DNA of 64,000 nt from Actinomadura sp. NBRC 104412 (GTDB lineage: Bacteria > Actinomycetota > Actinomycetes > Streptosporangiales > Streptosporangiaceae), in assembly GCF_030269515.1 (NCBI RefSeq), contig NZ_BSTM01000008.1:62001-126000 (forward strand), read 5' to 3'. The position numbers were made by a program, and so were the translations under genes. This document shows positions 8,621 through 17,212 of the stretch, piece after piece. The notes beneath the pieces are model-generated. The model had not been told where the DNA came from. It saw only the letters and a list, made by a program, of their open reading frames with translations, and searched no databases. Position 1 is the stretch's first letter. Every line of letters begins with the position of its first letter.

Positions 8621-9037
8621 ATGGATTGGAAGCTTCAAGTGGTGGTCGTGCCTGTTTCGGATGTCGACGCCGCCAGGGCCTTTTATGTCGAGAAGCTTGG
8701 TTTCAAGGTGGACACCGACTATCGCGCGGGGGAGGACTTTCGCATCGTCCAGTTGACGCCGCCGGGGTCGGCGTGCTCGATCTCGATCGGCAAAGGGGTC
8801 GCCAAGGCGAAGCCTGGCTCCGCCCAAGGGATGCACCTCGTCGTCACGGACCTGGATGCCGCCCGTGCGGAGCTCATCGAGCGGGGGGTGGAGGTCGGCG
8901 AACCCTTCCACTTCGACGAGGGCGGGGTACGGCAGGGAGCGGACCCCAAGCGACGTGACTACGCCTCCTTCCTGTCGTTCGAGGACCCCGACGGCAACGG
9001 CTGGCTCGTCCAGGAGGTGAAGGGAAGCGCGAAATAG
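8621..9037 (+). CDS. Small VOC / glyoxalase-superfamily protein
   Basis: 138 residues, single VOC domain: VVVPVSDVDAARAFYVEKLG at the N-terminus, GMHLVVTDLDAARAELIERG in the middle and FLSFEDPDGNGWLVQEV at the end. This is the length and shape of bleomycin-resistance/dioxygenase-fold proteins that bind metal through His/Glu residues. An AAGGAAGGTG Shine-Dalgarno precedes the ATG; an upstream in-frame ATG at 8567 lacks one. Enzymatic substrate unknown. Confidence 0.85.
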   Translation: MDWKLQVVVVPVSDVDAARAFYVEKLGFKVDTDYRAGEDFRIVQLTPPGSACSISIGKGVAKAKPGSAQGMHLVVTDLDAARAELIERGVEVGEPFHFDEGGVRQGADPKRRDYASFLSFEDPDGNGWLVQEVKGSAK

Positions 9038-9667
9038 GCGGAGTCGCCCTTAAGGGTCGAGTCATTTCAGATGGGATGGGGCGAGAGTCGCGGACATGGA
9101 CGGCGACTTTTCGGATTGATGCCCTTGCGTCGGCAAGGGGCTGGTCGAGGTGGCGCGAGGGGCAGATGGATAGGTTGCGTCCAACTTCTGGTCCTGCGCG
9201 AGCGAGTCGTTCGCGGGCCGGTTGGTGGCGCCGACGACGGCGCGGTCAACGCGTGCCATCGTCTTGATCTCGTGTGGTGCGGCTTGCTGTTCTCCTGTTG
9301 TGATCGCTTGGCTTTGCTGGCTTCGGTGTTGTGGTCCCTGGCCGCGTCCTTCGTCGAGCTTGGCTTTGCGTGCAGGGCCGTGAGACGTCCCCGGGTGGCC
9401 GTCATCGGCGACCATTGGCTGGGGTAGGCCGGATGAAGTTATGCGTACGTGCGTACCGTGTGGTTGCGCGGCTCAAGGCGTGCCATTGGGGTCGAGCCAT
9501 CGAGCTTCGCTTTTGACGGATGTGTAAGGGCGGGCCTGTGATTTATGGATCGTGGCGATTGTGGTTGTTGGTGATGGTGCTTTTGTGGTCTTGGTGTGCG
9601 GGGGAGTGGGTGTCGGAGGGGTCGTCTACGCTGAGGGGGCTCTGGTCGGGTGGAGGTGGGGGTTGTC
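9038..9667. other. Gene-free stretch of about 630 bases
   Basis: Distinctly lower GC and T/G-rich on the plus strand, especially 9550-9665. Three overlapping ORFs of about 115 codons exist at 9062-9427 on both strands. None has GC-rich third positions, a convincing Shine-Dalgarno or a recognisable domain. Two short similar segments (CGTCGAGCTTGGCTTTGCG near 9353 and CATCGAGCTTCGCTTTTG near 9498) suggest decayed repeats. The end should hold the promoter of the next gene. Confidence 0.5.
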
Positions 9668-10540
9668 GTGACGTGGTCGCGTGGTGGTGATCCGTTGGTC
9701 GGGTTGGTGGGGGTGGTGTTGGAGCACCACGGGTACGCGTACTCGGTTGTGGGTGAGGACGAGCTTGCGGTGACGCGGCCGGGGCGGGCGAAGCCGGTGC
9801 GGATGTACTTGACCAATCTGCGGCAGTGGGTCGCGCGGAAGCCTGAGGAGCAGTGGCCGGCTTTCGTCTCCGACTTCGTGGGGTCGCTGATCGCCACGGC
9901 GGAGGTCGAGGACGATGAGGTGCTCGACCTGGAAAACTTCTCGGTCGTGCGGTCGTTGCTCCGGACCCGCCTGTACGCCGACGACTTCCGTACGGACCTG
10001 GAGGTGGTGCGGCGGGCGGTGGCGCCGGGGGTGATCGAGATCCTGGTGGTGGACAGGCCGACCTCGCTGATGATCGTGAACGTCGAGGTGGCCGGGGCCT
10101 GGGAGGTGGGGGTCGAGGACCTGTTCCGGATCGCGCGTGAGAATGTGCGCGCGGACGGCCCTCTTGAGGTCGAGGACGGGACCCTCGATGGTGTGCGGGT
10201 CTGTTCGCTCGGCGGCGAGACCGCGTACGTCACCGCGCACGCGTTGTGGGCGGGCGACTATCCGGTCACGGGGACGAGGGGCGCTCTGGTCGCCGTGCCG
10301 GCGCAGGGGGTGATCCATGCCTGCCCGGTCAACGGCGACGACGTGCCCGCCGCGATGAACCTGCTGATCCGGCTGGCCTGGGCGGGTTATCGGGAGGGGC
10401 CGCGCTCGGTGAGCCCGAACGTCTACTGGTGGCACGGGGAGCTGCGGCTGGCGGGCGCGGTCGAGGCGAACGGCGATGCCCTGGAGGTGTCGATCAGTTC
10501 GGAGTTCCAGACGTTCCTGGAAGAGCTGGTGCGGGACTGA
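9668..10540 (+). CDS. Unknown protein, DUF1444/YtpQ-like
   Basis: About 290 residues, soluble, with no signal peptide or membrane segment. The arrangement resembles DUF1444 (YtpQ) proteins of Bacillus: ELAVTRPGRAKPVRMYLTNL, then VEILVVDRPTSLMIVN-type segment, then LFRIARENVRADGPLEVEDG and a C-terminal GALVAVPAQGVIHACPVNG. This is pattern resemblance only; function is unknown for that family. GTG 9668 is preferred because GGAGGTGG precedes it by about nine bases; an in-frame GTG at 9650 would lie over that site. The 3' end overlaps the convergent flippase-like gene by 47 bases. Confidence 0.65.
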   Translation: MTWSRGGDPLVGLVGVVLEHHGYAYSVVGEDELAVTRPGRAKPVRMYLTNLRQWVARKPEEQWPAFVSDFVGSLIATAEVEDDEVLDLENFSVVRSLLRTRLYADDFRTDLEVVRRAVAPGVIEILVVDRPTSLMIVNVEVAGAWEVGVEDLFRIARENVRADGPLEVEDGTLDGVRVCSLGGETAYVTAHALWAGDYPVTGTRGALVAVPAQGVIHACPVNGDDVPAAMNLLIRLAWAGYREGPRSVSPNVYWWHGELRLAGAVEANGDALEVSISSEFQTFLEELVRD

Positions 10541-11549
10541 CGGCGCGCCAGGTGAGCAGGCCGATCGGAACGGGCGCCCAGTACGTGACGACACGGAACA
10601 GCAGCACGGCCTGCACCGCCGTCCCCGCGGAGACGCCGACCACGGCGAGGGCGCCGACCAGCGCGGCCTCGGTGGAGCCCAGGCCGCCGGGAGCCGGAAG
10701 GGCGGCGCCCGCGGCGGCGCCCACGAGGTAGGCGACCAGCAGTGGGAGGATGTCGTCGGGCGTGGCGGTGCCGGGCACGGCCAGGACGCTCAGCGCGAAC
10801 GCCACGCCCAGCACGAAGGTCGTCGCGGCGGACGCGGCGAGCGTGATGGCCAGGTCGCCGGGGCGGCGGCACAGCTCCGTCATGCCGCCGAGCGCCTTCC
10901 CGACCGCGGCGGACCGTACGCAGCGGCGGGCCAGCAGGGCGGTGATCGGCAGGAGCGCCGCCGCGGCGGCCAGGGCCGGGGCGGGCGGTAGCCGGTCGGC
11001 GAGCCTGACGGCGTGCGCGGCCACGGTCTCCGCCATCCGGGAGTCCTGCGTGATGAGGAGCAGCAGGCCCAGCAGGATCAGGTCGGCGGGCGCACCGGCC
11101 ACCTGGAGGGACGCGACGGCCACGGCGGCCCTTCCGAGCGACATGCCGTGGCTGACCAGGTACCGGGTGTTGACGGCGACCGCGCCGAGTCCGCTGGGCG
11201 TGACCCGGTTGGCCGCGGCGGCGGTGAACTGGGCCAGCGTCGTCCTGAACAGCGGTAGCCGGTGCCCGGCGGCCCCGCGTAACGCGATCGCGGCGAAGAC
11301 GTAGTGCAGGACGGAGAGGACCGCGAGCGGGGGAAGGAACTCCCAGCGCACGTTCTGGAAGGCAATGGACGCGGCGCGTAACGGGCCGTCCCCGTAGAGG
11401 ACGAGCAGTCCTGTTGCGAGCGCGACCGGGAACAGACCGGCCAAGGCCCAGCGGATGCGTGGCCGCCGCCGCGCCGCGTAAGGACAGCCGCCCGAGGTCG
11501 CGAGCCCGGCGGCCTCCGCGCGTTCGGCGCCGGCGACGATCGTCTCCAC
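10494..11549 (-). CDS. Lysylphosphatidylglycerol synthase TM-like (UPF0104/flippase-like) membrane protein
   Basis: 351 residues with about eight hydrophobic segments. Family landmarks are LAQFTAAAANRVTPSGLGA and, near the C-terminus, AAGAALPAPGGLGSTEAALV, typical of the MprF N-terminal flippase-like/UPF0104 group. The cytosolic synthase domain of MprF is absent, so lipid transport rather than aminoacylation would be the expected role (inference). The upstream open frame is antisense to the next gene, so GTG 11549 is chosen, though its Shine-Dalgarno is poor. It overlaps the convergent 3' end of the DUF1444-like gene. Confidence 0.82.
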   Translation of the reverse strand: METIVAGAERAEAAGLATSGGCPYAARRRPRIRWALAGLFPVALATGLLVLYGDGPLRAASIAFQNVRWEFLPPLAVLSVLHYVFAAIALRGAAGHRLPLFRTTLAQFTAAAANRVTPSGLGAVAVNTRYLVSHGMSLGRAAVAVASLQVAGAPADLILLGLLLLITQDSRMAETVAAHAVRLADRLPPAPALAAAAALLPITALLARRCVRSAAVGKALGGMTELCRRPGDLAITLAASAATTFVLGVAFALSVLAVPGTATPDDILPLLVAYLVGAAAGAALPAPGGLGSTEAALVGALAVVGVSAGTAVQAVLLFRVVTYWAPVPIGLLTWRAVSPAPALPGTSGTPN

Positions 11550-11635
11550 ACCTTCAGTTGTGGACCAGTTGTCTGAAGGGTACGCGACCGGCCGCCGCCC
11601 CCGAGGCGAACAACGTCCGGCGGAACGATCATCGG

Positions 11636-12523
11636 TCAGGCGGCGGGCTGGTAGCGGTACGGCCGGGTCTGCGCGCCTATGTAGCGGAGTGTGCTGCGGA
11701 GCGTCCAGTGGTTGAGGCGGGTGGGGACCATGCGGTAGCCCTGCCGGTTGGCCATGGCGAGCGCGGCGAACCGGACCTGGTCGGCGGGGCTCCACGGGAT
11801 GTCGAACCGGTCCCGGACGATCGACGGCAGGCAGCCGAAGGTGACCAGGCGGAGCGGGCGTTCGGCGACGAGGCGGCCGGCGCGCTCCAGGCGGGCGCCG
11901 CCGACCGGCATGAGGGAGACGGTGTCGGATCCGTGCTTGGCGATGTCCAGGGCGCGGGCAGCGGCAGGGGTGAGTTCGAGCCGCTTGGCGCAGATGTGCC
12001 AGAACTTGGACTGGAACGAGGCGTAGTCCGGCGGGACGGGACGCATGCTGACGCCGTACCGGGAGTACCAGGTGACCGTCTCCGCGTAGAGGCGTTCGCG
12101 GTCCTCGGCGGAGAGCGTGCCGGGGTGGAAGACGTCGACGGCCTTGAAGATCTCCCAGGTGAACGTGGCGTGCGCCCACCAGTAGGTCTCGGGTTCGAGC
12201 GCGTGGTAGCGGCGGTGGTGCTCGTCCACGCCTCCGATGGCGCGGTGCAGGTCGCGGATGGCGCGTCCGCGGCGGTCGGCGTCGGGGGCGAAGATGGTCG
12301 CCCAGATCTGCGGGACCGAACGGTAGATGCGGTCGAACGGCGCGTCGAAGAAGGCCGAGTGCTCGGACACCCCCGCCCCGATGCCGGGATGCATGAGCTG
12401 CATGAGCCCGGCGGCGGCACCGGGCAGCAGGGAGCGCATGTCGCCCGCGTACGACCACAGGAGCGAGCCAGGGCCGAGCGGGGCGGTCGCCGGCGTCCGG
12501 GGCGGGGTGGTGGAGACGGTCAT
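11636..12523 (-). CDS. MpaB-type oxygenase domain protein (DUF2236)
   Basis: 295 residues. Contains the DUF2236/MpaB landmarks SLLPGAAAGLMQLMHPGIGAG, ATFTWEIFKAVDVFH and LPSIVRDRFDIPWSPADQVR. The family is related to the latex-clearing rubber oxygenase and the fungal MpaB oxygenase, which use a b-type haem bound by conserved His; several His are visible (LMHPG, DEHHRRYH, WAHATF). No signal peptide. Start MTVSTTPP follows AGGGAGGTGCG. A promoter-like sequence with an inverted repeat lies 30-60 bases upstream, suggesting regulation by a dimeric repressor. Confidence 0.85.
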   Translation of the reverse strand: MTVSTTPPRTPATAPLGPGSLLWSYAGDMRSLLPGAAAGLMQLMHPGIGAGVSEHSAFFDAPFDRIYRSVPQIWATIFAPDADRRGRAIRDLHRAIGGVDEHHRRYHALEPETYWWAHATFTWEIFKAVDVFHPGTLSAEDRERLYAETVTWYSRYGVSMRPVPPDYASFQSKFWHICAKRLELTPAAARALDIAKHGSDTVSLMPVGGARLERAGRLVAERPLRLVTFGCLPSIVRDRFDIPWSPADQVRFAALAMANRQGYRMVPTRLNHWTLRSTLRYIGAQTRPYRYQPAA

Positions 12524-12552
12524 CGCACCTCCCTTGATGACGCGCGTCTCCT

Positions 12553-12590
12553 CCGATGATGAGACAAGAGCCATTTTTTGTCTAATGTCT
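12553..12590 (-). promoter_or_regulatory. Putative promoter with inverted-repeat operator for the MpaB-type gene
   Basis: On the minus strand TAGACA (-35-like) is followed after 17 bases by CATCAT (-10-like). AGACAA and TTGTCT (12562-12567 and 12578-12583) form an inverted repeat with a 10-base spacer over the core promoter. A second TAGACA directly precedes the first. Inferred from sequence only; no regulator gene lies adjacent. Confidence 0.35.
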
Positions 12591-12598
12591 AGCGTGCG

Positions 12599-12633
12599 TG
12601 AGCCCGCCCGCCGTCTTCAGGCGGGCGGGCTCA
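12599..12633 (-). terminator. Stem-loop terminator of the thiolase gene
   Basis: Perfect 14-bp stem (TGAGCCCGCCCGCC pairing with its complement) with a 7-base loop GTCTTCA, nine bases after the thiolase stop. No long T tract, as usual for actinomycete terminators. Confidence 0.85.
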
Positions 12634-12641
12634 GGCGTGGG

Positions 12642-13832
12642 TCAGGCGGCGGGCTTGTAGACGGCCACGGCGCACGCGCTGCCCAGGCCGATGTTGTGCT
12701 GGAGCGCGACGCGGGCGTTCTCGACCTGGCGCTTGCCCGCCTGGCCGCGCAGTTGCCAGGTGAGCTCGGCGCACTGGGCGACTCCGGTGGCGCCGAGCGG
12801 GTGACCCTTGGAGATGAGCCCGCCGGACGGGTTGACGACCCACTTGCCGCCGTACGTGGTGGCCTCGTCGTCCACCAGCTTGTGACCCTCCCCGACGGCC
12901 GCCATGCCGAGGGCCTCGTAGGTGATGAGCTCGTTGGCGCTGAAGCAGTCGTGCAGTTCGATCACGTCGACATCGTCGATGCCGACCTGGGCCTCGTCCA
13001 TGGCCGTGCGGGCGGCGCGCTGCGAGCAGCCGAAGCCGACGACGCGGATGGACGAGTGGTCCTCGAAGCTGTCGGGGACGTCCGTGGCGATGGCGTGGCC
13101 CGCGATTTCGATGGCCTGACCCCACAGGTCGTGCTCGTCCACGAACCGCTCGCTCGCCACGATCGCGGCGGCGGCGCCGTCGGAGGTGGGCGAGCATTGC
13201 AGCTTGGTGAGCGGGTCGTAGATCATCGGGGCGTTCTTGACGTCGTCGAGCGAGTACTCGTCCTGGAACTGGGCGTAGGGGTTGTTCACCGAGTGCTTGT
13301 GGTTCTTCCAGCCGATCCAGGCGTAGTGCTCGGGGGCCGAGCCGTACCTCTCGATGTGCTCCCGGCCCGCGTTGCCGAACATCTGCGGCATCGGCGCCTT
13401 GTCGGCCTCCCACGGGCGCCCGGCGGTCATCGAGGTCAGATGGTGGTCGATGATCGTGACCTTGGACTTGCCCACCCCGGCGCCCAGGGAGCCCTTCTGC
13501 ATCTTCTCCATGCCGAACGCGAGCGCGCAGTCGGCCAGCCCGCCCTTGACCGCCTGCCGGGCCATGAACAGCGCGCTGGACCCGGTGGCGCAGGCATTGG
13601 AGACGGTCATCACGGGAATGCCGGTCATGCCGGTCTCGTAGAGGGCGCGCTGTCCCATCGCACCGTAGGCGGAGCCCGCGTACGCCTGCTCGATGCGCTC
13701 GTAGGGGATGCCCGCGTCCTCCAGGGCCTTGCCGACCGCCTCCTTGGCCATGTCCGGGTACTCCCAGTCACGGGATCCGGGCTTCTCGAACTTGGTCATG
13801 CCTACGCCGACGACGAATGTGCGGTTGGCCAT
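12642..13832 (-). CDS. Thiolase / lipid-transfer (SCP-x-type) acyl-CoA acetyltransferase
   Basis: 396 residues, thiolase fold. The nucleophilic Cys is in [10 protein letters not shown] (about residue 81). His is in [10 protein letters not shown], replacing the usual NEAF of classical thiolases, as in SCP-x/steroid-type thiolases. The second Cys/His motif region is [15 protein letters not shown]. Expected role is acyl-CoA chain shortening of lipids or steroid side chains; substrate is not deducible. MANRTF is the chosen start; a GGCGGGC-type purine-poor leader precedes it. Monocistronic, ending in a strong hairpin. Confidence 0.88.
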   Translation of the reverse strand: MANRTFVVGVGMTKFEKPGSRDWEYPDMAKEAVGKALEDAGIPYERIEQAYAGSAYGAMGQRALYETGMTGIPVMTVSNACATGSSALFMARQAVKGGLADCALAFGMEKMQKGSLGAGVGKSKVTIIDHHLTSMTAGRPWEADKAPMPQMFGNAGREHIERYGSAPEHYAWIGWKNHKHSVNNPYAQFQDEYSLDDVKNAPMIYDPLTKLQCSPTSDGAAAAIVASERFVDEHDLWGQAIEIAGHAIATDVPDSFEDHSSIRVVGFGCSQRAARTAMDEAQVGIDDVDVIELHDCFSANELITYEALGMAAVGEGHKLVDDEATTYGGKWVVNPSGGLISKGHPLGATGVAQCAELTWQLRGQAGKRQVENARVALQHNIGLGSACAVAVYKPAA

Positions 13833-13927
13833 CGAGCCCGCCTCTCCTCGCACCGAATCGAGTTCGGTCTCACGATAACCCGGTGCCCCGATCGAGCGCT
13901 CGCTCGGTCCCTCCCGGCGGCCCCGCC

Positions 13928-14986
13928 TCAGGCGGTCATCTCGTCGGCCAGCGCGGCGGCGAAGGCGGCGACGTCGCCCTCGGTGGTGTCGAACGAGCAC
14001 ATGAACCGGACCTCGCCGGTGCGGTGGTTCCAGGTCGAGAAGGCGTAGCGCTTGCGCAGGCGGTCCGCGACGTCCTTCGGGATGATCGCGAAGACCGCGT
14101 TGGCCTGGACGGGCTGCGTGATCTGGACGCCCGGCACGGCGCGCACCGCGTTCGCCAGGTGCTGGGCCATCGTGTTCGCGTGCGTCGCGTTGCGCAGCCA
14201 CAGATCGCCGTCCAGCAGGGCGACGAGCTGGGCGGACAGGAACCTCATCTTCGAGGCGAGCTGCATCCCCATCTTGCGCAGGAACTCGATGCCCTGAACG
14301 GCCTCGGGGTTCAGGACGACGATCGCCTCGGCGACCATCAGCCCGTTCTTGGTGCCCCCGTACGACAGCACGTCCAGCCCGGCGTCGGTGGTGAACGCCC
14401 GGAGCGGCAGGTCGAGGGCGGCGGCGGCGTTGGAGATGCGGGCGCCGTCCATGTGCAGCAGCATCCCGCGCTCGTGCGCGCAGGACGCGAGCGCCGCGAC
14501 CTCCTCGGCGGTGTAGACGGTGCCCAGCTCCGTGCTCTGCGTGATGGACACGATCTTGGGCTGGGGATGGTGCGGGTCGCCCCAGCCCCACGCGTACCGG
14601 TCGACCAGTTCGGGGGTCAGCTTGCCGTCCGGCGTCGGGATCGGCGTCAGCTTCAGCCCGGCGACCTTCTCGGCGGCGCCGCACTCGTCCACGTTGATGT
14701 GGGACGACTCGGTGCACAGCACCGAACTCCAGCGCTCCGACATCGCCTGGAGCCCCACGACGTTCGCGCCCGTCCCGTTGAACACCGGGTACGTCTCGGC
14801 CTGCTCACCGAAATGGCGGCGCATCACCTCGCGGAGCCTGGCGGTGTGCGGGTCGTCGCCGTAGGCGGGCTGGTGCCCCTCGTTGGCCGCGGCCAGCGCG
14901 GTCAGGACCTCCGGGTGGACACCGGCGTGGTTGTCGCTGGCGAAGCCGCGGACGGGCGAGGAGGAACCGTTGAGGCGATCATCCAT
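13928..14986 (-). CDS. Low-specificity threonine aldolase (PLP)
   Basis: 352 residues of the beta-eliminating-lyase family. N-terminal [17 protein letters not shown] matches the family start. The glycine-rich PLP phosphate site is [21 protein letters not shown] binds the cofactor ring, and SYGGTKNG carries the Schiff-base Lys at about residue 213. Cleaves threonine/allo-threonine to glycine and acetaldehyde. Start MDDRLNG follows GAGGG; the six-residue extension upstream is less likely. Length matches the family. Confidence 0.9.
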   Translation of the reverse strand: MDDRLNGSSSPVRGFASDNHAGVHPEVLTALAAANEGHQPAYGDDPHTARLREVMRRHFGEQAETYPVFNGTGANVVGLQAMSERWSSVLCTESSHINVDECGAAEKVAGLKLTPIPTPDGKLTPELVDRYAWGWGDPHHPQPKIVSITQSTELGTVYTAEEVAALASCAHERGMLLHMDGARISNAAAALDLPLRAFTTDAGLDVLSYGGTKNGLMVAEAIVVLNPEAVQGIEFLRKMGMQLASKMRFLSAQLVALLDGDLWLRNATHANTMAQHLANAVRAVPGVQITQPVQANAVFAIIPKDVADRLRKRYAFSTWNHRTGEVRFMCSFDTTEGDVAAFAAALADEMTA

Positions 14987-15055
14987 GCCCTCATTCTGTC
15001 GCACGCGGAGGATCGGACGGCCGGTGCCGCCGGGGACCTCCGCGTACGGCCGGGC

Positions 15056-15631
15056 TCAGGCGTCCGTGCCGGTCAACGGCTGCGGGTCGCCGATCGCGGC
15101 GGGTCCGGCGGGCGGCGCGGAGGGGTGGCGGGCCGGAAGGCGGGAGCGAAGGCTGTCGATGTCGTCGCCCATGCGGGCGATGTTGGCCTGAAGGTCGCGC
15201 CAGAGCCCGGCGCGCTGCTCCATGCGGGTGAGCTTCCCGCGCAGTTCGGACAAACGGTTCTCGACGGTCTCCAGTCCGGAGCGCTGGGCCGCGGTCTCCC
15301 GCCCGGTCCGGACCAGGCCCGTGGCGAGCGTGGTGAGATCGCGCTCGGCCTCGTGGATGCGCTCGTCGAGCCGGGGCAGCAGCCGCTCGTTGAGCTGGGC
15401 GATCAGCGAGTCGAGGTCGGCGCGCAGGGCCCGCAGCTCGCGGTCGTGCTCGTCGGCGCGCCGTTCGAGCCGGTCGATCCTGGCCTCCTGGGCGAGCAGC
15501 CGCCGGAGGGCGTCACGGTCCGTGCGGTCCGGTTCTCCCGCGATCGCGGCGAGCAGGCCGGCGCCCGCCCGCAAGCGTCGCTCGGCCTCGGCGGCGGCGC
15601 GGCGGATCAGAACCGGGAACAGCACGGTCAT
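15056..15631 (-). CDS. Coiled-coil protein of unknown function
   Basis: 191 residues, mostly charged heptad-like helix (about residues 35-165: RIDRLERRADEHDRELRALR, LTTLATGLVRTGRETAAQRS, ENRLSELRGKLTRMEQRAG) with a Pro/Ala-rich tail. No catalytic motif or membrane segment. Predicted to oligomerise as a coiled coil. ATG preceded by AGGAG. A CCTAAA-C-TTTAGG palindrome lies 38 bases upstream and a tandem repeat about 250 bases upstream. Confidence 0.7.
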   Translation of the reverse strand: MTVLFPVLIRRAAAEAERRLRAGAGLLAAIAGEPDRTDRDALRRLLAQEARIDRLERRADEHDRELRALRADLDSLIAQLNERLLPRLDERIHEAERDLTTLATGLVRTGRETAAQRSGLETVENRLSELRGKLTRMEQRAGLWRDLQANIARMGDDIDSLRSRLPARHPSAPPAGPAAIGDPQPLTGTDA

Positions 15632-15668
15632 GAAGGGCTCCTCGAGGCGAGACGCTGGGTGGCTGCCC

Positions 15669-15681
15669 CCTAAACTTTAGG
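15669..15681. promoter_or_regulatory. Palindrome CCTAAACTTTAGG upstream of the coiled-coil gene
   Basis: Six-base perfect arms around one base, A/T-rich in otherwise GC-rich DNA, 38 bases before the start codon on the minus strand. This is where an operator would overlap a promoter. No regulator can be assigned. Confidence 0.35.
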
Positions 15682-15883
15682 CGAATTCCAATCGAACAGA
15701 GAATGTCCCCGCGAATGTTTCGCAGGTGTTGCGCGCCAGATCCCGCCAGGTCACTGCGGACTTCGCCGGGGACGCCGTCGCCGCGTCATCGCGCCGGGTG
15801 CGCGTTCCCGCCGCCGGGGCGACCGGCCCCGCCGCGAGCGGCTGCGCCGACCCTGGTCAAGTCAAGCACGTCGGGGCGGCGTG

Positions 15884-15947
15884 CATCCTGCCTATCGCGC
15901 ATCCTGCCTATCGCGCATCCTTGCTATCGTGCATCCTCCATATCCGG
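15884..15947. repeat. Four tandem copies of a 16-bp repeat
   Basis: Units CATCCTGCCTATCGCG, CATCCTGCCTATCGCG, CATCCTTGCTATCGTG and CATCCTCCATATCCGG follow one another without gaps. The first two are identical and the last two drift by three to five bases. Non-coding context. Confidence 0.85.
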
Positions 15948-16066
15948 AGCCCGCTCACCGCGCCCGGCCGATCGTGCACGCTCAATGCGATGGTGTGATG
16001 ACGTTTTGTGAACGACGGAAGTCGGCCGGCTTCTCCGGCAATCCCCGAATCGGCGGGCGCCGGCGA

Positions 16067-16777
16067 TCAGGTCCGGGCGGTGCGGATGCCGGAGAGGTGG
16101 CCGGTCTCGTTGTACGACACCGGCCGCAGGCGTTCCCCGTCGCGGCGCCACCGGCTCACCGAGCAGTTGGCCACCGGTGTCTTCTCGATCTTCATGATCT
16201 CGCCCTCGGACAGGCCCTCCACCAGGTACCGGGTCATCACCACGATCGCGTCGTGCGTCGCCACCAGGACCCGCTCGCCCGGCATGTCCTGTTCCACATC
16301 CCGGTACAGGCTGCGCAGGCGCAACGCGAGGTCCGCCCAGGACTCCCCGCCGGGCGGGCGGTAGTAGAACTTGCCGAGACGTTTCATCCGCGTGGCCTCT
16401 TCAGGATGGCGGCGGTGCACTCCCAGCACCGTCAGACCCTCCAGGACGCCCTGCTCGCGGTCGCGCAGCCGCTCGTCCACCTGGATCTCGGCGTCGAGGG
16501 ACGCCTCCTCCAGCGCGATGCGCGCGGTCTCGGCGGTACGCAGGTACGGGGACGACAGCACCCGCGTCGGACGCTCGTCGGCGGGCAGCGCCCGGAGCCA
16601 GCGGCCCAGCGCCGTCGCCTGGACCCGTCCCAGCTCGGAGAGCGGGATGTCGGCGTCGCGCTCGACGATCCCGACCTCCTCGGCGTCGGTCCCCAGCACC
16701 GCCTGGTAGGCGATGTTGCCGATGCTCTCGCCGTGCCGGACCAGGGTCAGCGATTGGAGCGCGTTCACGCGAGCCAT
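16067..16777 (-). CDS. Histidine phosphatase (phosphoglycerate mutase-like)
   Basis: 236 residues. The catalytic LVRHGES puts the phospho-accepting His near residue 15. SSPYLRTAETARIAL carries the conserved Arg, and ERLRDREQGVLEGL and VATHDAIV (second catalytic His) follow. Belongs to histidine phosphatase branch 1; whether it acts on sugar phosphates, nucleotides or other phosphoesters cannot be told. MARVNALQS is the first sensible start; the long upstream frame is antisense to the small membrane proteins. Confidence 0.88.
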   Translation of the reverse strand: MARVNALQSLTLVRHGESIGNIAYQAVLGTDAEEVGIVERDADIPLSELGRVQATALGRWLRALPADERPTRVLSSPYLRTAETARIALEEASLDAEIQVDERLRDREQGVLEGLTVLGVHRRHPEEATRMKRLGKFYYRPPGGESWADLALRLRSLYRDVEQDMPGERVLVATHDAIVVMTRYLVEGLSEGEIMKIEKTPVANCSVSRWRRDGERLRPVSYNETGHLSGIRTART

Positions 16778-16814
16778 GATCCCATGTCCGCGCGCCACTT
16801 GACCCGATGCGTCC

Positions 16815-16827
16815 TCTACAGGGTGTA
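16815..16827 (+). promoter_or_regulatory. Inverted repeat CTACA-GGG-TGTAG ahead of the membrane-protein pair
   Basis: Perfect 5-base arms with a 3-base spacer, 20 bases before the ATG at 16847. A TTGACC (16799-16804) lies just upstream and could be the -35. The motif recalls TACA/TGTA operators of BlaI/CopY-type repressors, but spacing differs and no such gene is adjacent. Confidence 0.35.
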
Positions 16828-16846
16828 GTAGTAGGCTCGGAGTCCT

Positions 16847-17212
16847 ATGTCGAGCGTCCTGTCGACGATGATCATCGCCGTGTCGCTGCTGGCGGCCGTG
16901 TACGCCCTGGTGGGCTCCCTGCGGGACCGTCCCATGGACCTGTGGCATCTCGGCTCGCTGGCCGTGCTGGAGGTGCTGCTGATCGCGCAGGCCGTGGTGG
17001 GCTTCGTCAAGCTGGGCGGCGACGAGGGTCCCGCCGAGCCGGCCACCTTCATCGGCTACCTGGTCGGGATCCTGCTCATCCCGCTCGCCGGGGCGGGCTG
17101 GGGGATGCTGGAACGCAGCCGCTGGGGTCCCGGCGTGATCGTAGTGGCGTGCCTCTCGGTCGCGGTGATGGTGGTGCGGACGCGGCAGCTCTGGGAGGGC
17201 ACCGTTGGCTGA
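16847..17212 (+). CDS. Small four-helix membrane protein
   Basis: 121 residues with four hydrophobic segments (STMIIAVSLLAAVYALVG, AVLEVLLIAQAVVGFV, FIGYLVGILLIPLAGAG, GVIVVACLSVAVMVV). No enzymatic motif. Its stop overlaps the start of the next gene, so the two are probably co-translated and may form a complex. Divergent from the phosphatase gene. Function unknown. Confidence 0.8.
   Translation: MSSVLSTMIIAVSLLAAVYALVGSLRDRPMDLWHLGSLAVLEVLLIAQAVVGFVKLGGDEGPAEPATFIGYLVGILLIPLAGAGWGMLERSRWGPGVIVVACLSVAVMVVRTRQLWEGTVG

Larger units (their letters stand above)
15632..16066. other. 435-base intergenic region with repeats
   Basis: Lies upstream of the coiled-coil gene and downstream of the phosphatase gene, both minus strand. 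It holds a short palindrome near the coiled-coil start and a 4 x 16-bp tandem repeat (separate entries). ORFs crossing it encode Arg/Pro-rich low-complexity sequence and are not supported. Confidence 0.6.

Noticed and set aside
9062..9427. Overlapping ORFs of about 115 codons on both strands
   Set aside because: No ribosome site, no GC-rich third-position bias, no recognisable fold; several frames are open simply because stops are rare.
10494..12458. Very long open frame suggesting a fused 654-residue protein
   Set aside because: The upstream half is Arg/Pro/His-rich and antisense-phase to the MpaB-type gene; only the part from about 11549 has membrane-protein character.
12642..14717. Apparent 691-residue protein containing the thiolase
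   Set aside because: The first 290 residues are a shadow of the threonine aldolase gene in another frame; the thiolase begins at 13832.
13817..15673. Long plus-strand ORF of 618 codons
   Set aside because: High-GC antisense frame of the threonine aldolase and coiled-coil genes; His/Arg/Gly-rich with no domain.
15884..15947. Possible CRISPR-like array
   Set aside because: Repeats are directly adjacent with no spacers and only 16 bp long; no cas genes.
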